From positions 154,653,151 through 154,717,150 of the forward strand of contig CP136068.1 of assembly GCA_032622095.1 (NCBI GenBank): DNA of 64,000 nucleotides. Reading direction: 5' to 3'. The translations under genes were made by a program, and so were the position numbers. Positions 32,965-45,823 of the stretch are shown piece after piece. The DNA is from Siphonodentalium dalli (taxonomy: Eukaryota > Mollusca > Scaphopoda > Gadilida > Siphonodentaliidae). Every line of letters begins with the position of its first letter. The first letter of the stretch is position 1. The notes under the pieces are model-generated. The model did no database searches. It was not told the DNA's origin and worked only from the letters and a program-made list of their open reading frames with translations.

Positions 32965-33625
32965 CTTCCGAAAGGCGCGATTTTACCTTGAATTTACCAT
33001 TTGAAGATCAAGGTCAGGTCGGGGTCACGATTTGACCCGTCCAAAAATCGCCCCAGACAAAAGTACCCCTAGGTATGAAATTTCGTCGAAGTCCCGTCGA
33101 AAGGCGCGATTTGACCTTGAATTGACCATTTTGAAGGTCAAGGTCAGGTCGGGGTCACGGCTCGACTCGTTCAAAACACTCCCCGGACAAAAGTACCCCT
33201 AGGTATAAAATTTCGTCGAAATCCCGGCGAAAGTCGCGATTTGACCTTGCATTGACAATTTTGAAGGTCAGGGTCAGGTCGGGGTCACTATTTGACCAGT
33301 CCAGAACACTTCCCGGACAAAAGTACCCCTAGATATCAAATTTCGTGGAAATCCAGTCGAAAGGCGCGATTTGACCTTGAATTTACCATTTTGAATGTCA
33401 AGGTCAGGTCGGTGTCACGATTTGACCGTCCAAAACACTCTCCGGACAAAGGTACACCTATAGGTATACAAATTCGTCGAAATCCCGTCGAAAGGCACGA
33501 TTTGATCTTGCATTGACAATTTCGAAGGTCAAGGTCAGGTTGGTGTCACGATTTGACCCGTCCAAGACACTCCCCGGACAAAAGTACCCCTAGGTATAAA
33601 ATTCCGTCGAAATCCGACCTGCAGT
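32965..33625. repeat. Tandem array of ~130-bp units rich in AGGTCA
   Basis: Five units begin with GAAAGGCGCGATTTGACCTT or a variant at about 32970, 33100, 33230, 33360 and 33491; a sixth is partial. Each contains TGACCTTGAATTGACCATTT, AAGGTCAAGGTCAGGTCGG, a GACCCGTCCAAAACACTCC stretch and AAAAGTACCCCTAGGTAT. The arrangement AAGGTCAAGGTCA forms tandem nuclear-receptor-type half sites. A short (CAAA)n(CAGA)n tract follows at 33640-33680. Confidence 0.9.
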
Positions 33626-33689
33626 TTTCCCGGCCATTGCTAACAAACAAACAAACAGACAGACAGACAGACAGAGAGGCAGTAGTCCC

Positions 33690-34221
33690 AAAATATATAG
33701 TAGATACGAAGTTTCGCCCCAAGCCTCTCATATAATTGTTCTCCTCATTGAAATATATGCACGTCTTAGAATGAGCATTTGCATATATATACATGTATCA
33801 CGTGATACTATTGATTGAATATTATGGCAATTCTCTAATTAATGGCTGTACGCATACTAATGGCTATTAATACACTATCAACATCAGAGCTATTGATACC
33901 ATACATTAGTTTGACTGAGCAAAGAGCTTGAAACTCAGATTTGTTTATTTATTTACAACTGCGCGTACTTCAGACGTTATCATTTTTAAAATCCTACTGT
34001 CGACGTGGTTGGTTGACTGATTGAGTTTGGTTTAATGTCGTTTTCATCCGTCTATACATTTTCATCTCTCTTTTCAAATCGTAGTTATATGGGAAATATC
34101 TTGAATGAACAGATTCAATTATGTTCTAAAACATGAGCCATTCTAACATGACATCCTCTGACTGTCCAATGTACCTCAGTTTGTAAAAAATATAGTTATC
34201 TCTTAAATAGAAAGATATAGA
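33690..34221. other. No supported gene
   Basis: AT-rich stretch after the CAGA microsatellite. The sequence ATATATAGTAGATACGAAGT directly after it may be the start of another repeat, but I could not match it elsewhere in the window. Confidence 0.4.
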
Positions 34222-34380
34222 GGATATCCACACTTTTTCAGTGGATATGGGTGATATCTCATGAGTGATGACAAAACATTGAATTTCCACGAGTGGCTTT
34301 AGCCACGAGTGGAAATTCAAATGTTTTGTCATCACGAATGAGATTTAACCCATATCCACTAAAAAAGTGTGGATATTCTG
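34222..34380. mobile_element. Foldback palindrome, copy F
   Basis: GATATCCACACTTTTTCAGT, GATGACAAAACATT and GAATTTCCACGAGTGGCT (34223-34298) are mirrored by 34301-34377 around two bases, giving arms of about 75 bp with few mismatches. The right flank TTCTGTTTATTATATAC resembles the ends of copy A. Just downstream, TGGGATATCACTTATATCTC is repeated twice (34449-34497). Confidence 0.8.
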
Positions 34381-34744
34381 TTTATTATATACTTTAGTTA
34401 CTTGCCTATGACCCCCAATGCATGTCAATACATCAGAAATTTCACCAGTGGGATATCACTTATATCTCACTAGTGGGATATCACTTATATCTCACTGCTA
34501 AAACCTTATAATTCATGGGCAAGTATATAATAAATATATATATATACATATATATATAATGCTTCTTCTGTGTGTCTGTTTTGTCTACATGTAACTCACT
34601 CCTTGAATACCCTGATTCCTGACCCCATATCAATATGACAGTTGAGAAGAAATAATTCTTCAAATGACATAATTCGGTCACCATAAATTTTGTCCAGTTT
34701 TAAAATTTGAACGCCAAAAATTCATCAGAACGAATTATGTAGAT

Positions 34745-37700
34745 GACTATATATAGTTTTGGTGGATATCCGCGACTTAAACATTCTTATCAATGTTAGT
34801 GCCCCTCCTCTATCCATACCTGACCAAACGGCGCCAAAACGTGGCAATTTAACCCACATTTAACCCGTATCATTGGAGAAGAACGTGTATGTATTTGGTG
34901 GAAGTTAGCAGTGTTCGCGCTCGACCGAAAAATATTCTGACCAAAAAAGTGGCCAAATGAAATTTTTAGTGGCCAAATAAAAAACTAATTGGCAAAATGT
35001 TTTTTGTCCAAATTAAAAAAACTTTGGCCAAATTAAATCCCCACGTTCTAGGCTCACAATTGATGACTAAATTATAAATTTGCCAACTGACCAAGTAACG
35101 AGGTGTGTCATCGCTAATTTCGCCGTTATTAAACAATAGTTATGTTGCGTATTATCGTGAGGTGATAACTGTTGAATACATATTGTTGTATTAATAACCG
35201 TTATGTTGTTAAGCCCTGTTGTTGTTATAAGACGGGGTACAGTTTACGACACATTATGTACCTGATATGTCTTCGCTGATACATCGAAGTTATATGACAA
35301 TGCATTAACGCATTTCATCTTACAGACCGCCTAATCAACGCAATATGATATAACCAGTGCAGAGATTAAGGTTTTGACGATTAGTAATCACCTTTGTACA
35401 ACCATAACCATTCAATCAACGCTCCCTTTACAAACTAAATTTGGGTTGTCATCGTGATATGTCCGAAGTACGAAACCGCGTGTCCAAAAACCGGCTTTAT
35501 TTCGTCGCCTAAGTTCGTCGATCTATTCAGAGCTTTCAAATTAGATTTCTGTCTCCATTTGTGGAGAAATAAAAGTTTGGCCAAATGAAATGAAAAAAAA
35601 TGAAAAAAAGTGGCCACCGATAGCGCGAACACTGGGAAGTTAGTGGTAAACATATTTATATCAGCTTTGTTGTTCCCCGTCCCCATTCATGACTCGAACG
35701 GCGCCACTTTTGAGATATTTAAACCACGCCCATTAGACGCCTGATATCATGGATATTATTATGTATAAGTTTGGTGGTAATCGGCAAATAAACAAATTCT
35801 TATCAACTTAAGAACAGGCATGAATTTGGTGTAAATCGCGCTAAAATAGTGTATTTTATCAATATTTTTCCCTTCTCCCCCTCCGTGCACCTATGACTCG
35901 ATCGGCGACATATCATGGAGATAATTACGAAAAGATTTGCGGAAATCAGAGACAAACATATTTGAAGATTTGTTGCTGCCCCTCCCTCTTTTCTACCCAT
36001 TTTCAGCGTCATGTTAGAACATTATAACCCGCACCATTATTTTCCTCGTAAAAAGGTACCCAGTATAGACCCAACTGGTGCCATCCAGATGGTCCCCCGT
36101 GAAGTTATATAGAACACAGATAGATATTCGGAAATGTAGGCACAAAATGTGGCGTCTTTAACCCACATGATTTGATTCCCCGTACCACTGGAGAAGACCG
36201 TGTATGAATTTGGTGGAAATTGGTACTAAACATATCTGTTTTTGTTACCCTCCCCCTATCCCTCAAGTGGCGCCACTGTTAGCATCTTTAAACCACACAA
36301 TTAGACTCATATGTAGACGAATATATATGAAACTGGTGTAAATCGGCGGCTATTAGTCGTGTCAAATTTAGTGCCTAAACGGCACCAATTTAGCTTTATT
36401 GTTTAAACCACACGATTAGATTCCTCGTACCACGGAGAAAAATAAGTATAAATTTGTTGGAAATCGGCGCTAAAAATATGTTTTATAAATGTTGGTGTCC
36501 CTGTCGCCCTCCATGCACCCCTGACTCGAACGGCCCCACTTTTGGAATCTTTAAACCACACAATTAGACTCCCGATATCACGGAGATGATCATGTATAAG
36601 TTTGGTGGTAATCGGCGTCTAAACGAATTCTTATCAAATCCAAACGGCACCCGTTTGGCGTCTTTAAATCAAACCATTATATTCCGGGTATCATATACAA
36701 GAATATGTATCAATTTGGTGGAAATCGGAGCTAAAAATAATTGTATCAATGTTGGCGCCCCTGTCCACTTCCGTGCACCCCTGAACCGAACGGCGCCTCG
36801 TTTTACATTTTTAAATAAACCATTATAATCCTCATGGCATGGAGATGATTATGTATAAGTTTGGTGGACAAAAAGTTTGGTGCCCCTCCGCTTTTTCGGG
36901 CCGTGACAACAACAGCGTTACTTTAAAGAATTCTAACCCACACCACTGTCTTCCTCGTAAACATTTACCCTTGTTAGACACTTTCGGTGTCATCTAGATG
37001 GGCTCCCGTGAATTTGTATTGAACACCGATAAGCAGACAGACATTCGCAAGTATAGGTATAGATTAGTATCAACCCGTTGGATATTATAACCCCATTAAC
37101 AATACTTTTATGCTTGGAAAATATTTCACTATTGTCAAGTGCCAGGCGATTTTGTTAAATATAATGTGTTTAAACCGACAGTTCATATATCAAGCTACCA
37201 TATCTGAAGATCATGAGATGAAACTTATGTTATTCTATTCAAAAAACGAGTATTTTCATTTTAGAAAGACTAATACCCATACATAATTGTCTATATTTGA
37301 TCATTGTCATGTCATGCCTGTTTACCAAGGAACAATTGGGCATATATGATTTCATGACATTGGTTCATTACCAAAATCAAGCTGGCCACCATACATCTTA
37401 TTCTGCAAAAAAGTTACCCATGTTAGACCGCATTGGTGCCATCTTGATTGTACCCCGTGAAGTTATGTATAGAACACATACAGACATACAGATATTCGCA
37501 GATTTTTCTAGGCACCAAATGTGGCGATTTTAACACGCACGATTTGATTCCTCGTATCATTTGAGAAGAACGTGTATGAATTTGATGGTAATTGACATTA
37601 AACATATTTTTATCAGTTTTGGTGACCCTCCCGTCTCTATTTCTGACTAAAGCGGCTCGACTTTTCACATCATTAAACCACACACTTAGACTCATTAGGG

Positions 37701-38720
37701 AGATGAAAATATATAAAATTGGTGAAAATTGGCGAGTATACAAATTCGTATCAAATTTAGGGCCCCCATATCTCTCACCCACACGGCACCAATTTGGCGT
37801 ATTTAAACCATACGATTAGATTCCTCGTATCACGGAGACGAATATGTATCAATCTGGTGGAAATCGGCGCTAAACATATTGTTTATCAATTTGTGTGTGT
37901 CTCTCTCCCATCCTTTATGCACCCCTGACTCGAATGGCCCCACTTTTGACATCTTTAAACCACACAATTAGACTCCTAATATCATGGAGGTGATTATTTA
38001 TAAGATTGGTGCTAATCGGCGACTATACCAATTTTTATCGAATTCAGTGCACACCCCACCCCCATCTCTGACCCAAACAGCACCAATATGGCGTCTTTAA
38101 ATCACGTGATTAGATTCCTGGTATCATGGATAAGATTGTGTATCAATTTGATGGAAAATGGCGCTAAAAATATTGTGTATCAATTTTGGTTCCCCTCTCC
38201 CTTTGAGTGCACCCCTGACTGTAATGATGCCAATTTTGACAGCTTTAGCCACACCATTTGACTCCTCAATCCATGTGGATGATTTTGTATAAGTTTGGTG
38301 GCAATCGGCGGCTAAACCAGTTCTTATCAAATTTAGTGCCCACCCCCTCAATCTCTCATCCAAACGACACCAATTTGGCGTATTTAAATCACAAAATTAG
38401 ATTCCTTTTATTAATTGTGGTGCCCCTCTCCCCTTCCGTGCAACTCTGACTCGAACGGCGCCACTTTTGACATATTTAAACCACGCCATTAGATTCCTCA
38501 CATCATGGGGATGATTATATATAAGTTTGGTGGCATTCGGCGACAAAAACAAAATTCTGCCCTCCCCCTTTTCTGCCCCTGATAACAACGAAGTCACTTT
38601 AGTAAATTCTAACCCACACCATTATCTTTCTCGTAAAAAGCTACCCTTGTTAGACCCCTTTTGAATTTCTATAGAACACAGACAGACATACATTCGCAAA
38701 TATATATATATAGATGTGAG
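34745..38720. repeat. Degenerate tandem array, ~135-152 bp unit
   Basis: The unit contains CTCGTATCACGGAGA, then TGTATxAATTTGGTGGAAAT, CGGCGCTAAA, a GTGCCCCTCCCC tract, GACTCGAACGGCGCCAC and CTTTAAACCACACxATTAGA. GGTGGAAAT landmarks at 37584, 37721, 37856, 38008, 38150 and 38296 give spacings of 135-152 bp. Variants such as AAGTTTGGTGGTAATCGGCG alternate with the main form. A TIR element interrupts it at 34909-35634. All open frames in it are repeat-derived. Confidence 0.85.
34900..35643. mobile_element. 726-bp TIR element with perfect 9-bp target duplication
   Basis: The element (34909-35634) begins CAGTGTTCGCGCTCG and ends GATAGCGCGAACACTG. GGAAGTTAG flanks it on both sides exactly (34900-34908 and 35635-35643), and the split tandem-array sequence rejoins across it. 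Nine-bp duplications point to the Mutator-like group rather than hAT (8 bp), though the TTCGCGC ends are shared with elements at 1-227 and 44406. Subterminal TGGCCAAAT words recur at both ends. No transposase is visible. Confidence 0.75.
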
Positions 38721-40633
38721 TATATTGGGACATTTAAAGTGATATGAAACATTCCGGTATGGTGATCAAGTAGAAATGGAGAATAATCTTGTTCAAAGTA
38801 GTTATTTTTACAAATATTATATCTAAATTGACAACACACACTGACATTCTTATATATTATTTAAATGCATTGACTGCCGATGGCGAAATAGTTTTCGTTA
38901 GTTTATCACCGATAGAATCGTCCTGATTCGAGTAGTAAATATTTACAATTTAGCGTAGTTCAGACAATTTTTTCTAATGAGTGGTACTGTCGATATGCTT
39001 GAGATTTCGGCTATGTTAGTAGAATGCTACATTCCTCCAGTTGGCATAGCACCTGAATAATCAGTTTCGCGCACCCGAATAAGTACATCATATGTCTTTA
39101 AGGAATATATTAATAAATACAGTTCAAGGGCATATGACTCAAAACAAGGCTTAATGTTGATTCTAATTGATGTTCATGTAGTAGGAAATTTGGCAACTGG
39201 TCCAGTGTCGGCCTTCGACGTTATGGGACAGATGAAGCGTCCATCATAGAGTCAAGATAATAATCTATTTGGCGACTGGATTGTTGTGTGAAATTATTAA
39301 TTATTCTAGCAGTTCTTGGTGTAACAACGTGGTCGCCCCTGCGATACGCCCCTTTAATTACATCATTAAATTAGGATGGGGACAACTGATTATTGGAGAT
39401 AATTATATCTAATATATTCCTACCTACATTTTGTAGAGGAACCAGTGTACCCAGTTGTCCCCACAACAAAAGTCGGGTGTGCTTAATCTTGGTGCGAACG
39501 GGCTTGTGGATTTGACTCATGATCGGATTGCAGGAACATCCTATAATAATGTGCTGATCATGAGTCAAAGTAGGACCCTCTGTAGAAATTAGTAATATTA
39601 CACTTAGTCACCAGCGGTCACATGTGATCACATGTGGGCATCTGCTGTTATAACCCTCACATGACATCATGTGATTCCATGTCCACGAGTGAGAGTAAGT
39701 GGCCAGCGCATGATATCATGCGATGTCTGATGATGTCATACATGTATGATGTCCTATGACTGGTCATATGATTCCAAAATCACGAGCGCACCTTTCTCCT
39801 GCATAAAAGCATGGGTAAAGTGACCATCGATGTCCTTCCAGTTCAATCTCGTTCAGGCTCAGTCTCATTCAGTGCGAGAGTTACCGGCTTCATATGCTCT
39901 GAAAATACTTGCCATGGTGACATCCATTTTTCATCATTTTAAATTTTTCGCACATATGTGAAATAAACGCTCTTTATGTTATTTATATTTATATTGAAGG
40001 TTGATAATATTTTTTGCAGCACATCATACAATACAAACTGAGAAATTCTAGAAAACTTAGCATATTTAATATAACTGAGATTATCTGTCCTTATACTATG
40101 TATGGTGGAGTTTTGGAGATGAAATGTCGTAATCAATCAAATATGTACATGTACGTCGACCTCGGTTTTGATGCACTTGGGATAATTATGTCCGTCATCC
40201 AGTCCGATTGAAGCTGGTTTGCCCTACTAATACCACCTAACGCAATTTACTTCCACAAAATGTTAGACCACAGAACAATCTCATCGTCTAGTAATTTCCA
40301 AAAATATCTAAATTCTAATGTTGGAATAAAATAAAATCTTGTTTTTCTGAGGTACGTTATGAAATATTTTCAAAATTCCATTAAACCGCACCAGGATCCA
40401 GCTTCCACCTCAAAATTCATGTCATTAGAACGAGGAGAAATTTGTCTGTGATAAATTGGGACCTTGGTCATCAGTATATATAACCTCAAACCTTATTTAG
40501 CTTGCTTAGCAGACATCATCCCCTTTCTTTTGACATGCATACATTTATGTATACCACCTTCATTATGTGGGGAAATTATGACGGATAGGTTGTAAGCCAT
40601 TATTTCTTTCACTATGTTGACAAGCGGAAAGGA
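38721..40633. other. No supported gene; two hairpins
   Basis: GGGGACAACTG (39378-39388) pairs with CAGTTGTCCCC (39448-39458), and TTGACTCATGATC (39512-39524) pairs with GATCATGAGTCAA (39556-39568). Around 39610-39780 the words CACATGTGATC, ATGACATCATG and ATGATATCATGCG form overlapping short palindromes. No coding exon is supported. Confidence 0.45.
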
Positions 40634-42838
40634 CTTATAGTCTGGTCGATAAAAGGTTTGACCTAGAAAAAATTTGGACTAAGTTGGTTTTTATTCCATT
40701 TTGAAGGGGAATATTTCCTCTACAACATATCCAAAATCCGCTAAAATCCACTTTGAGCAAACTTTTTGACAGAGATTTTAAAAAATGCTCATTTTTCGAC
40801 CTTGCGAAGTACTTTTTTCTACAATATCACTCATCGGCGACACCAGAACGGATTAATCCTCCATCCGATATATACCAGTTTGTGTAAAAGAGTATATGGG
40901 GCGAATAGAGTGACAAGGACAGAAAACAATGCAATCGCGGCGATGAAATGGCTGTCAAAATGGCCGCAACTACAATCCATGCTACGATGAAAGCAACATA
41001 TTGGATAACCCCCTATAAGCGAAAATACAAATTTGTAGTTTACAAGAATGTTGTTATATATCTTTAAAGGTACACATATAATTAAAACAGATCTATCTGA
41101 ATGATTTATCGATCACTGCTACGCACGTTAACCCAATGATTTACGTTCGGGTTTTCTTATTAGAATACATCCAACAGTCGGACCAAAAACAGTTATTTTG
41201 GGCATGCAACACACGAAGTAATATTTCGTCACACAGTGCGTGGTAGTTTCCTTTTGGAATGATGATTAATTATTGAATGTAAAGCAGAAACTGAAGTGCC
41301 CACCCTATCTGTGTAAATACTAGTTATATTTCCAGAATGTTCAACACTCTCGTGACAATAAACCATACACGTATGTCGTAATGCTGATTATACTGTCAAG
41401 AAACACTTATCTCTTCAACAGAATAGTACCCTATCTCACTAGATCGAAGAGACTGTACGTCGTACATTTTATTTAGTACTAATTTTCATGGTGCTCCCAA
41501 ACCGGTTTCTTAGTAGACAATTATGTTCAAATTACTTCAATCGGCACTTTACAACATGAATATGTTCCACGCAATACACACTATTAGTTGTCAGTATCTT
41601 GTTGTTTGAAATTATGTTACCATTGCCACCCACATACTTGCGCTAAATATCAGGTCATCAGCGTTTACAGTTATTAGTTCTGCGTTTACCATTCACTCAA
41701 TGTTGTTATTTATGGTTTTGTATGCAGCAGATATGTGTAACATTAGGGAGAATGGGTAAACGCGGCGATGCGGTTGCAGAAAAGGTCGTACGTTTCGCGT
41801 ATATGTGGCCTTAGTGCATTTAAGTGCACATAATGTCCAGGTATAAAGACAGTCTCTGTCATAGAGTATGTAGGCAAATTGGGTTATGTTGAGAATTTAT
41901 TGAAGATAGTCTATTGTAATCCTTTGTATTTTGATAAATTGCGTTCATGGTATACCACCATGTATTTGTGTGATAAAAATTAAATATTCGTGTTTAATCA
42001 CTTGACCGGAGGCAACTATGACTACTATTTTAAGACACGGACAATAGGATCTACACATTTTATCTAGTACCATATGAATAGCTCTCATACTGTTCTATAG
42101 TAGTGAATTTTGACAGACTGTGTGTTGTAGATTCAAAAATAAATGATTATCTGTCACATTCGTGAGACTGTTTTCATTACATATATTTCTAATTCTAGAA
42201 AAGGTCACACAATGAGTACACCCCTATTAGATCACATTTAACTGTTTTAATACACATATATTACACGATTCAAGATAAACAGTACAGATAAAACTGCGTT
42301 ATTCTTCTATTTCTTGGCGCCCAAAAAGTCCACATTCAATCGTTGTATGAGACCTGGCTTTCGGTTGCTGTCTCGCGAGATACATTAGAGAGAATTCTTA
42401 CATACTATTATTAATAGCTCCCCTTATACTCTGAAACCATTCTTCCTCGTATAATTCGACGGCCTGTTCGTTCTTGTATAACCAGCTATTCAATTGTCCG
42501 CAAATTGTAAATTTCATTAGATTTTGTCCATTTTGGCGGCCATTTTGGACAGACATTCTACCGATATGGTTTACGACTAAGGATTTTTTGTGTAGATTTT
42601 ATTTTATTAACAATTTGGTATTTGTTGGCGCACCTACCGCCGAAATTCAGGATTTTTCTATACCAACTGCCATCATGGACGCCATCTTGTATTACAGAAA
42701 ATGCTCAAAGCGGATTTTAGCGGATTTTGGATATGTTATAGAGGATATATTCCTCTTCAAAAAGGAATAGAAACCAACTTAGTCCAAATTTTTTCTAGGT
42801 TGACCCTAAAATTTTAGTTTATCGACCAGACTATTAGG
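40634..42838. mobile_element. 2.2-kb element with long inverted ends
   Basis: TAGTCTGGTCGATAAA, then TTGACCTAGAAAAAATTTGG and CATATCCAAAATCCGC (40637-40750) are repeated in inverse order at 42690-42838 (GCGGATTTTGGATATG, CCAAATTTTTTCTAGG, TTTATCGACCAGACTA). Further inside the arms diverge but keep CAAAATGGCCGC (40967) and TTTTGGCGGCCATTTTGG (42532), the ATGGCGGCC-type boxes also found in the giant palindrome. The interior has no supported ORF. No target duplication identified. Confidence 0.65.
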
Positions 42839-43847
42839 ATTCGTTAGGTAGTGCTCCATTTGGACTTGTTATTGTCATTCCGGAGGACCATGTGTACCTT
42901 TTTTTCGTTTACCCGGACAGATGTGTCACCTTGTCAGACAACACTTACCTGTTAATCTATAAAAGTTTGTGGATGCAAATTATGGCACCGTATGCTTTTC
43001 TCTAAAGAAATGCCTGCAAAATGTATCATGCTGACGACGTATATCTTAGTCGATAGCCATACTGACATTTCTTTCAACATTGTCAACTTTACAAAAGCCA
43101 CTTCGCGACACATTAACAATGAATTTAATAACGCACGAAAATTGAAGACAATATAACACTCTTCAATGTTACTTACTGAAAAATAATTACCACCTCGGAT
43201 AGAGAAAGAGAGAGAATACGTCGGGATAAGTATCTATTGATAACAAAAGGCAGACGCGCAGCTGGGTATCAAATTGTCTTCAGCTTTCAAAGTAAAGTCT
43301 TCTCGACTAGTACTTCGAGTGTTGTGCTCGCATTGGATTGCTTTAAACTTTGAATGGTCTGATCAGGTCAATATATTTCACAAATAGGAAGAGTGTTATA
43401 TTGTTTTACCCACCTCTTACTTTGTCTGTTCCGGTTATTTATTTCGGTGAATTATTGGCTCGGGAATTTGTTTAGCTGCCAGAGCTATTGTTTAATGATT
43501 GATCCGGTTTGTTCCACATATAAATTGCTGTGAAACAAACCGCTGGTATTAATCTAAATGACAATGAGTTGCAACAAATACTATTTGGCATTGCTAGCCA
43601 GAATAACATCTATACATATGATACATCTCGTCAGCGGCGACGTAGACACCGATGACATGTGCCCCCACACTAATTTCCACCAATCCTGGGTACCCCATAG
43701 ATGTATCTAATAGTTTAATATACGGCCACATTTTGTATCTAGTCCGCCTCCATTATGACTTCCAAAACAACCCAAAGTGCACCAAATGGAACCTATTTTT
43801 TCATCAAAATTTCCCTGGGGGCATAGCCCAGGACTCCCTGGCGTACT
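42839..43847. other. No supported gene; repeat fragment next to the MITE
   Basis: The segment 43652-43847 contains TCCCTGGGGGCATAGCCC and precedes the second piggyBac-like MITE. It may be an older transposon remnant into which the MITE inserted, but no second copy is present in the window. Confidence 0.35.
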
Positions 43848-44249
43848 TTAACCCTTTACCCAACAAACCGGCCAAAACCGGCCAAATAAAGCTTCAACAG
43901 CCTAAAATATCTTCGGTCTGTCTCAATAGAACCATACAAATATGGATATAATTGGAACCGGCTCCTTGACCACATTGTGATAGTTACAGTTATGCCCTGT
44001 GCCAATGCATTCTCTTATATATGCGAGTCGACCATAGGTCGCCTCGCATATATAAGAGAATGCATTGGCCTAAAAAAATAATCTTTTTTTAACACTTTTT
44101 ACCATTTTTTTTACCATTCTTTAACAATTTTATAATTTTTAATGTGTTAAGCCAATGCATTCTCTTATATATGCGAGGCGACCCATGGTCGACTCGCATA
44201 TATAAGAGAATGCACTGGCACAGGGCCCTTCTGTTGGATAAAGGGTCAA
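43848..44249. mobile_element. piggyBac-like MITE, copy 2
   Basis: This copy matches 2668-3050 from TTAACCCTTTACCCAACA onward, including two CCAATGCATTCTC palindromes. The left TTAA is intact (43848-43851); the right end reads TGTTGGATAAAGGGTCAA, with one TIR mismatch and TCAA for TTAA, so it is older or mutated. Both internal palindromes are complete here, while in copy 1 the first is shortened. No coding sequence. Confidence 0.75.
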
Positions 44250-44405
44250 TGTACTTGCACTAGCTGTGCTCGGTTGTGTCGCATTAATTTTGTGTTAGTG
44301 ACCCCAAGCCTGGATCACATTAGTATATGTTGACTCCAAATACTTTTCTGTTTAGTATAAGCCCAATGAATATGTACCTGTACTGAACTACCGATGCGGT
44401 GTGTG

Positions 44406-44890
44406 CAGGGTTCGCGCTGCCACTTGCCAAATTTGCCATTGGCAAAAATAATTCATATTTGGCAAAAAATATTTTCATTTGGCACAAATTTTGGCAAGTT
44501 ACTTTTTAATTCCTCAAGAAATTTGAAAAATATGGGTAATCAATACCATTCATTTCAGGAAACTATCACAATATAACTATATTAGTGGTGTTTTATAAGG
44601 TCTAGGAAAAAACGCAGTTAATCTGATAGCAGTAGTATTCATAGGTGAGGGATTACCGGTAGTGAGTGTGGTGGTGGTGTTTACATAGCTGATACTCTTG
44701 TAATGAGCCCTTCTGACGAAGCCACCCATCTACAATTCTATTGTTCGGTGATTGGTTTATTGTTGTATGATAAACCACATAATATAAGACTCAATGTTGT
44801 AGAAAAATATACTATCAGAGGATAGCATTTGGCAAATTCTAAATTTGGCAACAAATATTTTCATTTGGCAAATGATTTGGCAATAGTTAA
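44406..44890. mobile_element. TTCGCGC-family TIR element, left end
   Basis: The element starts CAGGGTTCGCGCTGCC and continues with TTGGCAAAAATAATTC words; the ATGATAAACCACA block at 44774 and TTTGGCAAA words to 44885 match 1-227. The expected right terminus (GCGCGAACCCTG) is absent, so it is truncated near 44890. Confidence 0.55.
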
Positions 44891-45412
44891 TTTTGGTGTG
44901 TGTAAATTTTAGGGATGGATTTTATTTTAACTTCCTGAATGCGTTTTTTATAGTTTCTGGGGTATAAAATAATAAATATGTGTCGAATAAACCTGTCAGT
45001 TAATATTGATTTGTATATATATTTTTTCTTATACAATGCGATTATTAATTGGAACATTTTTCGTTACTGTTTTCAGAACAGAACGTCATGAAACTTTCAG
45101 GCGATCTCAGATAGAGGTAGAGTTCTGCCCTTTCTACGCTCTAAACATTTCCTCGAACCGTAAAATGTATGTAATTGATTGCCTGCATTATACCAGACAT
45201 TTCGGAATAAAATCAATATTGATTGATTTCTGTGGGTCTTCGATTCATATACATTATTTTATATCCAGGGCACTATCTCAAACTTGTTGTAGGAACATAT
45301 ATACCTAATTCTATTCGCTTCTGAGTTATTCCCGGTATCGAAATATGTCGCGCAATACTTTAACTACCTTTCTGTGTGCATTATATATTTCCCACAAAGG
45401 CGCAGTGTATCC
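44891..45412. other. No supported gene
   Basis: AT-rich sequence with one 100-codon + frame (45006-45308) that has no recognisable domain, no good Kozak or splice context and unremarkable composition. I leave it uncalled. Confidence 0.4.
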
Positions 45413-45823
45413 TATGGAGCCCCGCAGGTGACATGCGGAGAAATTGATTTTTACAATTCGTGCGCACGAATTGGAATTCGTGGGAACGGACTCAGTTCGT
45501 GCGCACGAATTGCAATTCGTGGCCACGGACTCAGTTCGTGGGAACGGCCTCAGTTCGTGCGCACGAATTGCAATTCGTGGCCACGGACTCAGTTCGTGGG
45601 AACGGACTCAGTTCGTGCGCACGAATTGCATTTCGTGGCCACGGACTCAGTTCGTGGGAACGGACCCAGTTCGTGGGAACGGCCTCAGTTCGTACGCACG
45701 AATTGCATTTCGTGGCCACGGACTCAGTTCGTGGGAACGGACCCAGTTCGTGGGAACGGACTCAGTTCGTGCGCACGAATTGTAAAAAACAATTTCTCCG
45801 CATGTCACCTGCGGGGCTCCATA
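45413..45823. mobile_element. 411-bp element with perfect 34-bp TIRs and internal minisatellite
   Basis: The left end TATGGAGCCCCGCAGGTGAC (45413 on) and the right end (to 45823) are perfect 34-bp inverted repeats. TA lies at both outer edges, compatible with a TA target site. Between them is a minisatellite of TTCGTG modules: TTCGTGCGCACGAA, TTCGTGGGAACGGA and TTCGTGGCCACGGA alternate about every 18-20 bp. Three + frames stay open through it, hence several ORFs that are not genes. Confidence 0.75.
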
